From Flavicella sp037132785 (lineage in GTDB: Bacteria; Bacteroidota; Bacteroidia; Flavobacteriales; Flavobacteriaceae), in assembly GCF_037132785.1 (NCBI RefSeq), contig NZ_JBAHZZ010000176.1, positions 1 through 33,897 of the forward strand: a DNA stretch of 33,897 bases, written 5' to 3'. This document shows, piece after piece, positions 1 through 6,871 of this stretch. The translations under genes and the position numbers were made by a program. The notes under the pieces are model-generated. The model had not been told where the DNA came from. It did not search any database and was given only the letters and a program-made list of their open reading frames with translations. The number at the start of each line of letters is the position of its first letter. Within the stretch, counting starts at the first letter, position 1.

Positions 1-296
1 TCATCCGTTTGAAAAGAATTAATAAGATTTAGTTTCTTTTTTAGGGTATAATTTCGTACCTCTTGGTACACCACGTCAATAAGCGATTTTTTTCCATCTG
101 TATGAGAAATATACTCTTCACTCTCGTAATACCTACCCAAATCTTTTTCTACTGGTTTTGGGTTCGTAATTAACAGATCTAAATTATCATCTAATAACAA
201 ATCAAATTTTTCGTCTGAGACCAAATAATCCTTACACGATACATAAGTTTTAAAACTACTTGATTTAAAAGGGGTATTTACAGTTCTTGCAGACAT
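1..296 (-). CDS. Class I SAM-dependent methyltransferase, N-terminal part (cut by window edge)
   Basis: An open frame reads from an ATG at 296 leftwards off the window edge, giving 98 residues without a stop. It begins MSARTVNTPF and contains YYESEEYISHTDGKKS. That phrase is typical of the N-terminal part of a flavobacterial methyltransferase-like family, in which it precedes the SAM-binding Rossmann domain. The SAM motifs themselves are outside the window, so the activity is inferred from the N-terminal resemblance and the substrate is unknown. It points away from the gene at 485; the 188 bp between them hold nothing I can identify beyond AT-rich DNA. Confidence 0.7.
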   Translation of the reverse strand, partial: MSARTVNTPFKSSSFKTYVSCKDYLVSDEKFDLLLDDNLDLLITNPKPVEKDLGRYYESEEYISHTDGKKSLIDVVYQEVRNYTLKKKLNLINSFQTD

Positions 297-484
297 TTAT
301 TTTTTGATGTATGATTTAATTTAAGTTTTTATTCTTTAACCCGTTATGATTTAGACTAGTACAATTTTAAACAATGAAAAGACACATTATCAATTCATCG
401 CAATTTTTCAACTTATAGTTAGATCTATGTTTTTTAGGTTTTAGCAACACAACAGATTATAAATTTAAGACCATTGCAAGGTAC

Positions 485-1576
485 ATGACAAAAACACAAT
501 ATACACGGATATCTTGGTCTATTTACTTTTTCACATTTTCAACACTCATTCTTTTAGCATGGATAACTTTCAAAGCAGCTTCAGCAACTGAGAACTGGAG
601 TTATTTTCAATTAGACTTTAAAGAGAAACATACAATCATTTCATCATATGGAACGTTATTAGCAGCTGCCCTGTCTTTTATCTCAATTCTTTTTGTGTTA
701 ATGGATTTAATGTATCAGAAAAGATTAAAACACGAAGAAATAGAAAATAAAGAAATAGAAGCAAAGAAAAAACTAAAAGATAATCTCGAAATAACAAAAT
801 TATTTTTAGAACACCTAACCACAAATTGCACCCTACAATCAGTAGAGTTTAGTAAATTCATTGTTTCAGAAAATCAAAACCCTACTCAAATGAATTTGAT
901 TTCATTTTACCCTAATACATTTCCAAAATTAATCCTTAATGTAGACAAGAAAGCAATATTTGAAGCACTAAACCTGTTTAAACCAAGTGAAGATTGGAAA
1001 AAACTATATGTAAAATTGTACCAATTAGTAGACTTTTATGACAAATCATATGCAGAACTAAGCGAAAAAAACAAAATACATTATAGCAATAAGTATAAGT
1101 TAAGTAAAAATATTTCCGAATTGGTAGATGAATTTATAGATGAGGTCTCAAAAAAGCGAAATCAAATAATTGAAGATAAGGAAACAGATAAATCAAAACC
1201 AAATCCATATTTCGATTTATTAGACTTCGTGCAGACTAAAGCAATTGAAGTTACAGAAAAAAGAAAAAACATGGATAATAGTGAACTATTAGAAAATGGT
1301 GACCCTGCATCAATGACCATATGGAGAAAAGATATTTTACAGCCATTTTTTGACGCATCCCTTTCCTTACGAAACAGTTTTGGGTCTGATAATTATAAAT
1401 TTGAAGTTCTTTTAAACTTAGCACAAGCACTAATAAGAAAAATAGACATATTAACAACAGACTCAGTAAACTATGTTGAAAACATAGAACAATACAACAA
1501 CTCATACTATATCGAAGACTCTGAAAACATTAAAAAACTTAAAGAAATAATCACACAGTTAGGAGATATAGAATAA
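485..1576 (+). CDS. Unrecognised membrane protein: two TM helices plus long charged coiled coil
   Basis: The 363-residue product has two hydrophobic segments near the N-terminus (about 11-31 and 54-74) separated by a short hydrophilic stretch. A Lys/Glu-rich coiled coil follows (about 78-105, with HEEIENKEIEAKKKLKD). The remaining ~260 residues are hydrophilic and probably cytoplasmic. I see no catalytic motif. The architecture superficially resembles putative phage abortive-infection membrane proteins, but I do not recognise the family signature, so no function is assigned. It is a single gene between the divergent methyltransferase and a tRNA. The composition is Lys/Asn/Ile-rich, slightly more than its neighbours, which could mean accessory status. 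Confidence 0.6.
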   Translation: MTKTQYTRISWSIYFFTFSTLILLAWITFKAASATENWSYFQLDFKEKHTIISSYGTLLAAALSFISILFVLMDLMYQKRLKHEEIENKEIEAKKKLKDNLEITKLFLEHLTTNCTLQSVEFSKFIVSENQNPTQMNLISFYPNTFPKLILNVDKKAIFEALNLFKPSEDWKKLYVKLYQLVDFYDKSYAELSEKNKIHYSNKYKLSKNISELVDEFIDEVSKKRNQIIEDKETDKSKPNPYFDLLDFVQTKAIEVTEKRKNMDNSELLENGDPASMTIWRKDILQPFFDASLSLRNSFGSDNYKFEVLLNLAQALIRKIDILTTDSVNYVENIEQYNNSYYIEDSENIKKLKEIITQLGDIE

Positions 1577-1624
1577 ACCCTTAAAAGAAGGGGGTCTGAC
1601 ACCTATACTGACACCCAAAAATAG

Positions 1625-1659
1625 AAAACCCTCATAATCAAAAGATTACAAGGGTTTTT
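1625..1659. terminator. Bidirectional hairpin terminator between the 485 gene and tRNA-Ser
   Basis: AAAACCCT (1625-1632) pairs with AGGGTTTT (1651-1658). Inside, TAATC (1635-1639) pairs with GATTA (1644-1648) around an AAAA loop. The A-rich left and T-rich right flanks let it work on either strand, ending the 485 gene from the left and the tRNA transcript from the right. Confidence 0.75.
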
Positions 1660-1660
1660 G

Positions 1661-1745
1661 CGGAGAATGAGGGATTCGAACCCCCGGAGGTGTGACCCTC
1701 AACAGTTTTCAAGACTGCCGCATTCGACCACTCTGCCAATTCTCC
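1661..1745 (-). tRNA. tRNA-Ser (anticodon UGA)
   Basis: Read on the minus strand, the acceptor stem is GGAGAAT/ATTCTCC (7 bp) with discriminator G. The anticodon stem GCAGT/ACTGT holds the loop CTTGAAA, giving anticodon TGA. A long variable arm and the T-loop GGTTCGAATCC follow, as expected of a class II serine tRNA. The 3' CCA is not encoded (GCA follows the stem). A canonical -7 box lies just upstream and a hairpin terminator just downstream. Confidence 0.97.
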
Positions 1746-1779
1746 AAGTGCCTCATCAAGTATTCCCTGAATGCGGATG

Positions 1780-1810
1780 CAAATATACGTTCATTTTACA
1801 ATTACATCAA
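1780..1810 (-). promoter_or_regulatory. Promoter of tRNA-Ser
   Basis: On the minus strand, TTG (1810-1808) is followed after exactly 20 bp by TATATTTG (1787-1780). This fits the Bacteroidota consensus of a -33 TTG and a -7 TAnnTTTG. The tRNA 5' end lies about 35 bp downstream. Confidence 0.75.
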
Positions 1811-1958
1811 GTTTTTTTGAGATTTTTTTGAAGTTTTTTTTCGCACAAAAAACAACTACCTGAAAATACTATTATTAAGACAAAAATATTTCATATTCTT
1901 TATCATACTCTTTTTTATTCTTCCTATAAAACATAGCTTTGCCCCAAAATTAAACTAA

Positions 1959-2714
1959 ATGGGGTTCGAATACGATTGGATTGTTCTTATTATTATCGGG
2001 GTATTTGCAGGAGCATTAAATACAATTGCTGGTGGAGGCTCATTAATTACCTTGCCTTTTTTAATTTTCTTAGGCCTGCCTCCCGCCATCGCAAATGGGA
2101 CTAACAGAATCGCAATCTTATTCCAAACAGCATCTGCTGTAAGCGGGTTTAAAAGTAAAGGTGTTAGCTCTTTTCCGTTTAGTCTATATATAGGTGCCTC
2201 GGCATTTGTTGGTTCTATAATTGGTGCTCAAATTGCAGTAGACATAAAAGGAGAAACTTTTAATAAGATTCTCTCTATCGTAATGCTTGTTGTAGTTGCC
2301 TTAATTGTATTTAAAAAACAATCTACATCCTTAGAAAACATTGCGGAACGCACCACAGGAAAGCACCTTTACATCGCAATAATCGCTTTCTTTTTTGTAG
2401 GTATCTACGGAGGGTTTATAAATGCTGGTATTGGCTTTATCATGCTATTGATACTACCTATGATTAACAAATTATCCTTAGTAAAAGCAAATGCAACAAA
2501 AGTAACTGTAGCATTTATCTATACAACAATAGCAGTAGCTATTTTTATTTTTAACGATAAAATAAATTGGAAATACGGACTTATCCTCGCCATAGGAAAC
2601 TCTACAGGAGCCTGGCTTGCTAGTCGTTATTCCGTAAAAAAAGGAGATGGATTTATAAGAATTACATTGCTTGTAATAGTCTCTGGAATGGCCGTTAAGC
2701 TTTGGTTCTTCTAA
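1959..2714 (+). CDS. TauE/SafE (TSUP) family permease
   Basis: This 251-residue protein is almost wholly hydrophobic, with about eight TM helices. Near the N-terminus it has the family pattern GALNTIAGGGSLITLP followed by LGLPPAIANGTNR, and a matching inverted-repeat half later (GGFINAGIGF then VKANATKV). These are hallmarks of the TSUP family, inner-membrane carriers of sulfite, sulfoacetate and other organosulfur anions. The substrate cannot be read from sequence and no sulfur-metabolism genes are adjacent. A possible -7 box TAGCTTTG is at 1934-1941. Its stop overlaps the gldD stop by 4 bp in convergent orientation. Confidence 0.9.
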   Translation: MGFEYDWIVLIIIGVFAGALNTIAGGGSLITLPFLIFLGLPPAIANGTNRIAILFQTASAVSGFKSKGVSSFPFSLYIGASAFVGSIIGAQIAVDIKGETFNKILSIVMLVVVALIVFKKQSTSLENIAERTTGKHLYIAIIAFFFVGIYGGFINAGIGFIMLLILPMINKLSLVKANATKVTVAFIYTTIAVAIFIFNDKINWKYGLILAIGNSTGAWLASRYSVKKGDGFIRITLLVIVSGMAVKLWFF

Positions 2715-3277
2715 AAGTATTCTTCTTTTTTCCATTCTATAGTTTCCATCAACCTAACAATATCTTTTTTTAGATAATGTACCGCTGGCATAATAGAATC
2801 GTAGTTTGGTTTTGCATAAAAATACAAAGCTCCTGTCATAAAATTACTTACAGAGTCAGTAGCATGAAACTGAATTTGAGTAGCAGCATTCCCGTAGACC
2901 TCAAATATTTTCCCATAGACTTTTGACTGTGTGTTTTCATAGGGCACTGCCTGAATGTCATCGGCTTTTATCATGTGTTTAAAAGTCAATTTTTCAGCAT
3001 CCTTTAATAAAAACATCAAATTACCCTTTACATGCATATAACTTAATACCAGCGTAGCATTTAGATTAGGGTAATAAATATCCAACCAGTATTTTTTTTT
3101 CTCAATAACTTTAGCATCTTTAGAATACTGAAAAGAAAAAGGGTACTCTTTATCATCAAACGATTTATAGGTTGCTTTTTCATACTCCAATCTTAAAAAG
3201 GAATTGGGTTTAGGCAGTACGTCTTCATCACACGACAACAACAAACCAACAAGCAATAAACTTACGATACGTATCAC
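2711..3277 (-). CDS. gldD: Gliding motility lipoprotein GldD
   Basis: The 188-residue product starts with a lipoprotein signal ending LLLVGLLLSC, with lipidated Cys16. The body contains YPFSFQY, YWLDIYYP and the FHATDSVSNFMTGALYFYA segment typical of GldD in gliding Flavobacteriia. GldD is a cell-envelope lipoprotein required for gliding and usually grouped with the T9SS-linked Gld proteins; its biochemical role is not settled. The start overlaps the gldE stop (ATGA), so the two are probably translationally coupled. It is the last gene of mutY-ssb-gldE-gldD. Confidence 0.93.
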   Translation of the reverse strand: MIRIVSLLLVGLLLSCDEDVLPKPNSFLRLEYEKATYKSFDDKEYPFSFQYSKDAKVIEKKKYWLDIYYPNLNATLVLSYMHVKGNLMFLLKDAEKLTFKHMIKADDIQAVPYENTQSKVYGKIFEVYGNAATQIQFHATDSVSNFMTGALYFYAKPNYDSIMPAVHYLKKDIVRLMETIEWKKEEYF

Positions 3278-4566
3278 AATAAAGTTACTTTTATTCGTTT
3301 AACTCTTTTTCTGTCAACAGCCTCAATAACAAATACAAAAGAACCGAAATTGACCTTTTCATCTCTCTTTGGAAATCTACCTGTTATTTCTAAAATAAAA
3401 CCAGCAATTGTTTCAGATTTCCCTTTATGAGGCTCAAAAACTTCTGGATCAACATCTATAACTTTATAAAAATCTTTCAAAGCAATTTTTCCTTCAAACA
3501 CATAATTGGATGCATCAATTTTAGAATACACCAAATCTTCCGTATCAAACTCATCGCTTATTTCACCTATAATTTCTTCAATTACATCCTCTAAAGTTAC
3601 CAATCCGCTTGTTCCTCCGTATTCATCTACAACAATTGCCAAATGGTTTTTCTTTTCCTGAAATTCAGCTAATAAATCATTCAACTTTTTGTTTTCAGGA
3701 ATAAAATAAGGAGCCTTGATTAAAACTTGCCAATTAAAATCTTTTTTTGCAATATGCGGCATCAAATCTCTTGCATATAAAACTCCAATTACTTCATCAA
3801 TACTTTCATTATACACAGGGTTCCTAGAAAACCCATTTGCAATAATCCGTTCTAACATTTGATCAAATGGCAAATCATCTGGAATAGCGAAAATATCAAT
3901 ACGCGGAGTCATTACTTGTACCGTTTCTGTACTTCCAAAAGCAACAATACCATCTAAAATATTTTTTTTATCCTTGATGGTCGCATCCTCAGAAGTCAAT
4001 TCCAACGCCAGAGAAAGGGCTTCTACAGAAAAGCTGGTGTTTTTCTTTACTAATCTACTCTCAACAATATCTGTCAACCTTAATAGCAGATAACTTAGCG
4101 GAGTTACTATTTTATTTAACACTACAATTAACCTAGACACAGACAGGGCAAAACTCAATGAGTTTCTGGACGCATAAAGTTTTGGAAATACCTCTCCAAA
4201 CAAAAGAATAAGAAAGGTAATTGACACAACTTCAACCCCAAAGCGAATATTCTCTTCTATTCCACTCAAAAAAACAGAATCAAGAATAGAAAATAATAAA
4301 ACAATTATAACATTTATAAAATTGTTGGTGATTAATATGGTTGCCAATAACTTTTTAGGCTTATCCAATAACTGAAGAACTAGTTTGTTCTTGGTGTTTT
4401 GGGTTTTTCTTAAATCGCGGAGTATTGTTTTATTTAGAGAGAAAAAAGCAACTTTCGCTCCTGAAATAATTGCCGAAAGCATTAGCAGACTTATTAAAAT
4501 TATGATATTTATTACAAAATACCAGGGTGTCGAATTTAAAATTGTGAGAATGGGTTCTAGGTCCAA
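3274..4566 (-). CDS. gldE: Gliding motility-associated protein GldE (CNNM/CorC-type transporter fold)
   Basis: The 430 residues comprise an N-terminal DUF21/CNNM membrane domain (about 15-190), a CBS-domain pair (about 210-330) and a C-terminal CorC/HlyC domain (about 345-425). The CBS region carries VVDEYGGTSGLVTLEDVIEE, and the last domain has FEGKIALKDF and ETIAGFI. The family otherwise includes Mg2+ efflux-type proteins. In Flavobacterium this gene lies before gldD, and extra GldE is known to suppress some gldD defects, so the two act together. It starts 21 bp after the ssb stop and overlaps gldD by 4 bp. Confidence 0.93.
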   Translation of the reverse strand: MDLEPILTILNSTPWYFVINIIILISLLMLSAIISGAKVAFFSLNKTILRDLRKTQNTKNKLVLQLLDKPKKLLATILITNNFINVIIVLLFSILDSVFLSGIEENIRFGVEVVSITFLILLFGEVFPKLYASRNSLSFALSVSRLIVVLNKIVTPLSYLLLRLTDIVESRLVKKNTSFSVEALSLALELTSEDATIKDKKNILDGIVAFGSTETVQVMTPRIDIFAIPDDLPFDQMLERIIANGFSRNPVYNESIDEVIGVLYARDLMPHIAKKDFNWQVLIKAPYFIPENKKLNDLLAEFQEKKNHLAIVVDEYGGTSGLVTLEDVIEEIIGEISDEFDTEDLVYSKIDASNYVFEGKIALKDFYKVIDVDPEVFEPHKGKSETIAGFILEITGRFPKRDEKVNFGSFVFVIEAVDRKRVKRIKVTLL

Positions 4567-4587
4567 ATTTAATTTTTAAAGTTATTT

Positions 4588-5004
4588 TTAAAAAGGTAAA
4601 TCATCATTGATCTCCTTAGATACATTTATCTGTTTCTGTTGTTCATCGTTTTTATCAGTATCGGTCCATTTTTTTGTTGACAAAAAAGTCATATCAACCA
4701 CATGGATTTCAGTTGCAGATCTTTTGATACCATCTTGCTCCCATTGACGACTTTTTATTCTGCCTTCACAATAAATCTTATCTCCTTTACTAAGGTATTT
4801 CTCGCAGATTTCAGACAATTTATTTTTAACCACAAGATTATGCCATTCAGTATGAGTAGTTTTTGCACCAGTTTCTTTATTTGTATAAGTTTCATTGGTC
4901 GCAATTGAAAAACGTCCAATACTTCCACCTCCCTCAAAATAATGAACTTTTACTTGATCTCCTAAATGCCCAATAAGCATTACTTTATTTAATGTTCCTG
5001 CCAT
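4588..5004 (-). CDS. ssb: Single-stranded DNA-binding protein
   Basis: The 138-residue product has the SSB OB-fold order: NKVMLIGHLG at the start, then RFSIATNETY, TEWHNLVV, KGDKIYCEGRI and REW-type SRQWEQDG. It ends in a short linker and the acidic tip DDLPF, which recruits replication and repair partners. SSB coats single-stranded DNA as a tetramer. It lies 81 bp downstream of mutY, in a DNA-repair/gliding cluster conserved in Flavobacteriia, and has its own likely -7 box upstream. A DUF3127 protein at 15621 ends in the same five residues. Confidence 0.97.
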   Translation of the reverse strand: MAGTLNKVMLIGHLGDQVKVHYFEGGGSIGRFSIATNETYTNKETGAKTTHTEWHNLVVKNKLSEICEKYLSKGDKIYCEGRIKSRQWEQDGIKRSATEIHVVDMTFLSTKKWTDTDKNDEQQKQINVSKEINDDLPF

Positions 5005-5021
5005 ATTCTTGTACTCTAAAT

Positions 5022-5029
5022 CAAAAATA
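5022..5029 (-). promoter_or_regulatory. Likely internal promoter (-7 box) for ssb-gldE-gldD
   Basis: TATTTTTG on the minus strand, 18 bp upstream of the ssb ATG, matches TAnnTTTG. No clear -33 TTG is present. It would allow ssb-gldE-gldD transcription independent of mutY. Confidence 0.45.
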
Positions 5030-5085
5030 GTGAAAATTCGGTTTTTAACACCTATTATAAAATCATTTTACATCTCTATTCTAAA

Positions 5086-6144
5086 TTAACTCACAGCATC
5101 GGCTTCAAATTCATAAACTTCAACAAACCGATCAACCAACCTCGGCACAGCATAATCATTAATTTGATTAATTGAAATTAAATCTGAATGTGAACTTTTA
5201 GTGCGTACAACCCAAAATTTAGTATATAAATGCTGATGAGACAATTTATGAACCCAATCTTTAGTATTAAACAATTGAATAGAAATATCATCTTCTTCCA
5301 TCAAATTTTGAAATTCTTTAATTACAACCAATTCATCAATACCAATACTTTGAATTGACTCAATTAATGGAAACTGATATAAATTTTCCCAAATCCCCTT
5401 TCCTTTGCGCTGAGTCAAAATGGTATTATAATCTTCCGTAATCAAAACTATAAAATTAAAATAGCGCTTTTTTATTTTTATTTTCTTCTCTTTTACTGGT
5501 AATTCGGCAATACTATTTGACCTTAAAGCAGCACAACCTCCAGCCAAGGTACAAGTTTCACAATTAGGGTTCTGAGGCTTACATTTTAATGCTCCGAAAT
5601 CCATAATCGCTTGATTATACTGACCAGGATCTTCAGTCTCTAATAATGACTGTGCTAATATTTTAAACTCTTTTATTCCTTTTGCAGAGTTGATAGGAGT
5701 AGCAATTCCAAAATACCTAGCCAAAACTCTATAAACATTTCCATCTACCACAGCCTGCTGCTCATTAAAACAAATAGATGCGACTGCAGAGGCAGTATAA
5801 TCGCCAACACCTTTTAGTTTTAAAAGATCTATATAAGTAGAGGGAAAAACACCATCTAATTCATTTACTATATACTTAGCTGCATAGTGTAAATTTCTTG
5901 CTCTAGAATAATACCCTAAACCCTGCCAAAGCTTTAAAACGAGCTCTTCTTTCGCATTAGCCAAATCGAAAACAGTAGGAAAAGATTTTATAAACTTAAG
6001 GTAGTATGCAGTTCCCTGTGCTACTCTTGTTTGCTGAAGTATAATTTCAGATATCCAAACAGAGTAAGGATTTTTATTTTTTCGCCATGGCAAATCTCTA
6101 TCAACAGACAAATACCACTCTTCCAGTAGATTACAAAAACTCAT
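5086..6144 (-). CDS. mutY: A/G-specific adenine glycosylase MutY
   Basis: The 352-residue enzyme removes adenine mispaired with 8-oxoguanine in base-excision repair. The catalytic Glu is in WISEIILQQTRV. The helix-hairpin-helix is LKLKGVGDYTASAVASICF, followed by the catalytic Asp in VVDGNVYRV. The [4Fe-4S] cluster loop has the full C-x6-C-x2-C-x5-C pattern (CKPQNPNCETCTLAGGC). The C-terminal third, from about residue 225, is the NUDIX-like domain that reads 8-oxoG. It is the first gene of the mutY-ssb-gldE-gldD cluster and is transcribed away from the HU gene. Confidence 0.97.
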   Translation of the reverse strand: MSFCNLLEEWYLSVDRDLPWRKNKNPYSVWISEIILQQTRVAQGTAYYLKFIKSFPTVFDLANAKEELVLKLWQGLGYYSRARNLHYAAKYIVNELDGVFPSTYIDLLKLKGVGDYTASAVASICFNEQQAVVDGNVYRVLARYFGIATPINSAKGIKEFKILAQSLLETEDPGQYNQAIMDFGALKCKPQNPNCETCTLAGGCAALRSNSIAELPVKEKKIKIKKRYFNFIVLITEDYNTILTQRKGKGIWENLYQFPLIESIQSIGIDELVVIKEFQNLMEEDDISIQLFNTKDWVHKLSHQHLYTKFWVVRTKSSHSDLISINQINDYAVPRLVDRFVEVYEFEADAVS

Positions 6145-6204
6145 GAATTCATTTTAATTATGCAATAATACATTATTTATTGTATTAAATTTTAACGAAT
6201 TAGC

Positions 6205-6235
6205 TTTTTGAAATTAATTAATTATCATATATTTG
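6205..6235 (+). promoter_or_regulatory. Promoter of the HU-family gene
   Basis: TTTTTG (6205-6210) is followed after 17 bp by TATATTTG (6228-6235), a full match to the Bacteroidota -7 consensus. The spacing is at the short end of the normal range. The ATG lies 44 bp downstream. Confidence 0.7.
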
Positions 6236-6278
6236 CAGACTTTAAAAAACATAATAACACATTAGAAATTAGATTAAG

Positions 6279-6602
6279 ATGACAAAAGCGGATATTGTAT
6301 CAAGTATTTCAGATAAATCAGGTATTGAAAAAGCAGATGTATTAGCAACTGTTGAGGCGTTTATGAGCGAAGTAAAAGGAGCTTTAGAACAAGGAGACAA
6401 TGTGTACCTAAGAGGTTTTGGTAGCTTTATTATCAAAACTAGAGCAGAAAAAACCGGAAGAAATATTTCCAAAAACACAACAATAAAAATTCCTGCACAC
6501 AACATCCCAGCATTCAAACCTGCAAAGACTTTTGCCGAGGGAGTAAAGAACAATGTATTAGTAAAAGAAATTACTAAACAAATTATTAACAAATCTGTGT
6601 AA
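6279..6602 (+). CDS. HU/IHF-family nucleoid DNA-binding protein
   Basis: The 107-residue protein starts MTKADIVSSISDKSGIEKADV and carries the family signature RGFGSFIIKTRAEKTGRN. The DNA-minor-groove β-arm follows (about 55-80, with IKIPAHNIPAFKPAK). Such dimeric proteins bend and compact DNA. It is slightly longer than the usual ~90-100 residues, with a basic tail ending QIINKSV. The sequence does not decide between HU and IHF naming. It is 28 bp from a tiny basic-protein gene, likely co-transcribed from the strong promoter at 6205. Confidence 0.95.
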   Translation: MTKADIVSSISDKSGIEKADVLATVEAFMSEVKGALEQGDNVYLRGFGSFIIKTRAEKTGRNISKNTTIKIPAHNIPAFKPAKTFAEGVKNNVLVKEITKQIINKSV

Positions 6603-6630
6603 TAATCAGATTTACAAAACAGTAAAAATT

Positions 6631-6720
6631 ATGCCAAGTGGTAAAAAAAGGAAGAGAGCTAAGATCTCTACGCACAAACGTAAGAAAAGAGCTAGAGCTA
6701 ATAGACACAAGAAAAAGTAA
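6631..6720 (+). CDS. Very small Lys/Arg-rich protein, probable ribosome-associated
   Basis: This short ORF encodes 29 residues, about 60% Lys/Arg/His: MPSGKKRKRAKISTHKRKKR continuing to a KKK end. The start ATG is 28 bp after the HU stop, and no other frame is plausible here. Near-identical short proteins sit in this position in other Bacteroidota as far as I recall. The composition is that of a small rRNA-binding ribosomal protein. It might be the Bacteroidota-specific large-subunit protein reported from a Flavobacterium ribosome structure, but I cannot verify that. The stop codon lies inside a perfect 15-bp hairpin. Confidence 0.75.
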   Translation: MPSGKKRKRAKISTHKRKKRARANRHKKK

Positions 6721-6740
6721 TTTTTAATTACTTTTTCTTG
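6708..6740 (+). terminator. Perfect 15-bp hairpin across the small-protein stop codon
   Basis: CAAGAAAAAGTAATT (6708-6722) is perfectly complementary to AATTACTTTTTCTTG (6726-6740), with a TTT loop. The left arm includes the last codons and stop of the 29-residue protein. The stem is AT-rich and there is no long T-run after it. It could be a weak terminator or an RNase-processing/mRNA-stability element between the small gene and the RNase E/G gene. Confidence 0.6.
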
Positions 6741-6871
6741 TTGTCAACAGCAAGAACCGTTCATTGAAAAAGAGATTTTAAGAAATTGAAATCTCGTTGG
6801 GGTATTTACCCTGTATTAAATTTAATCCATCTATGTAAGAATTAATTCTTATGTAGTTAAAACTATTCGGA

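Noticed and set aside
1661..1960. Integration site (att) at tRNA-Ser
   Set aside because: I find no integrase gene and no second copy of the tRNA 3' end in the window.
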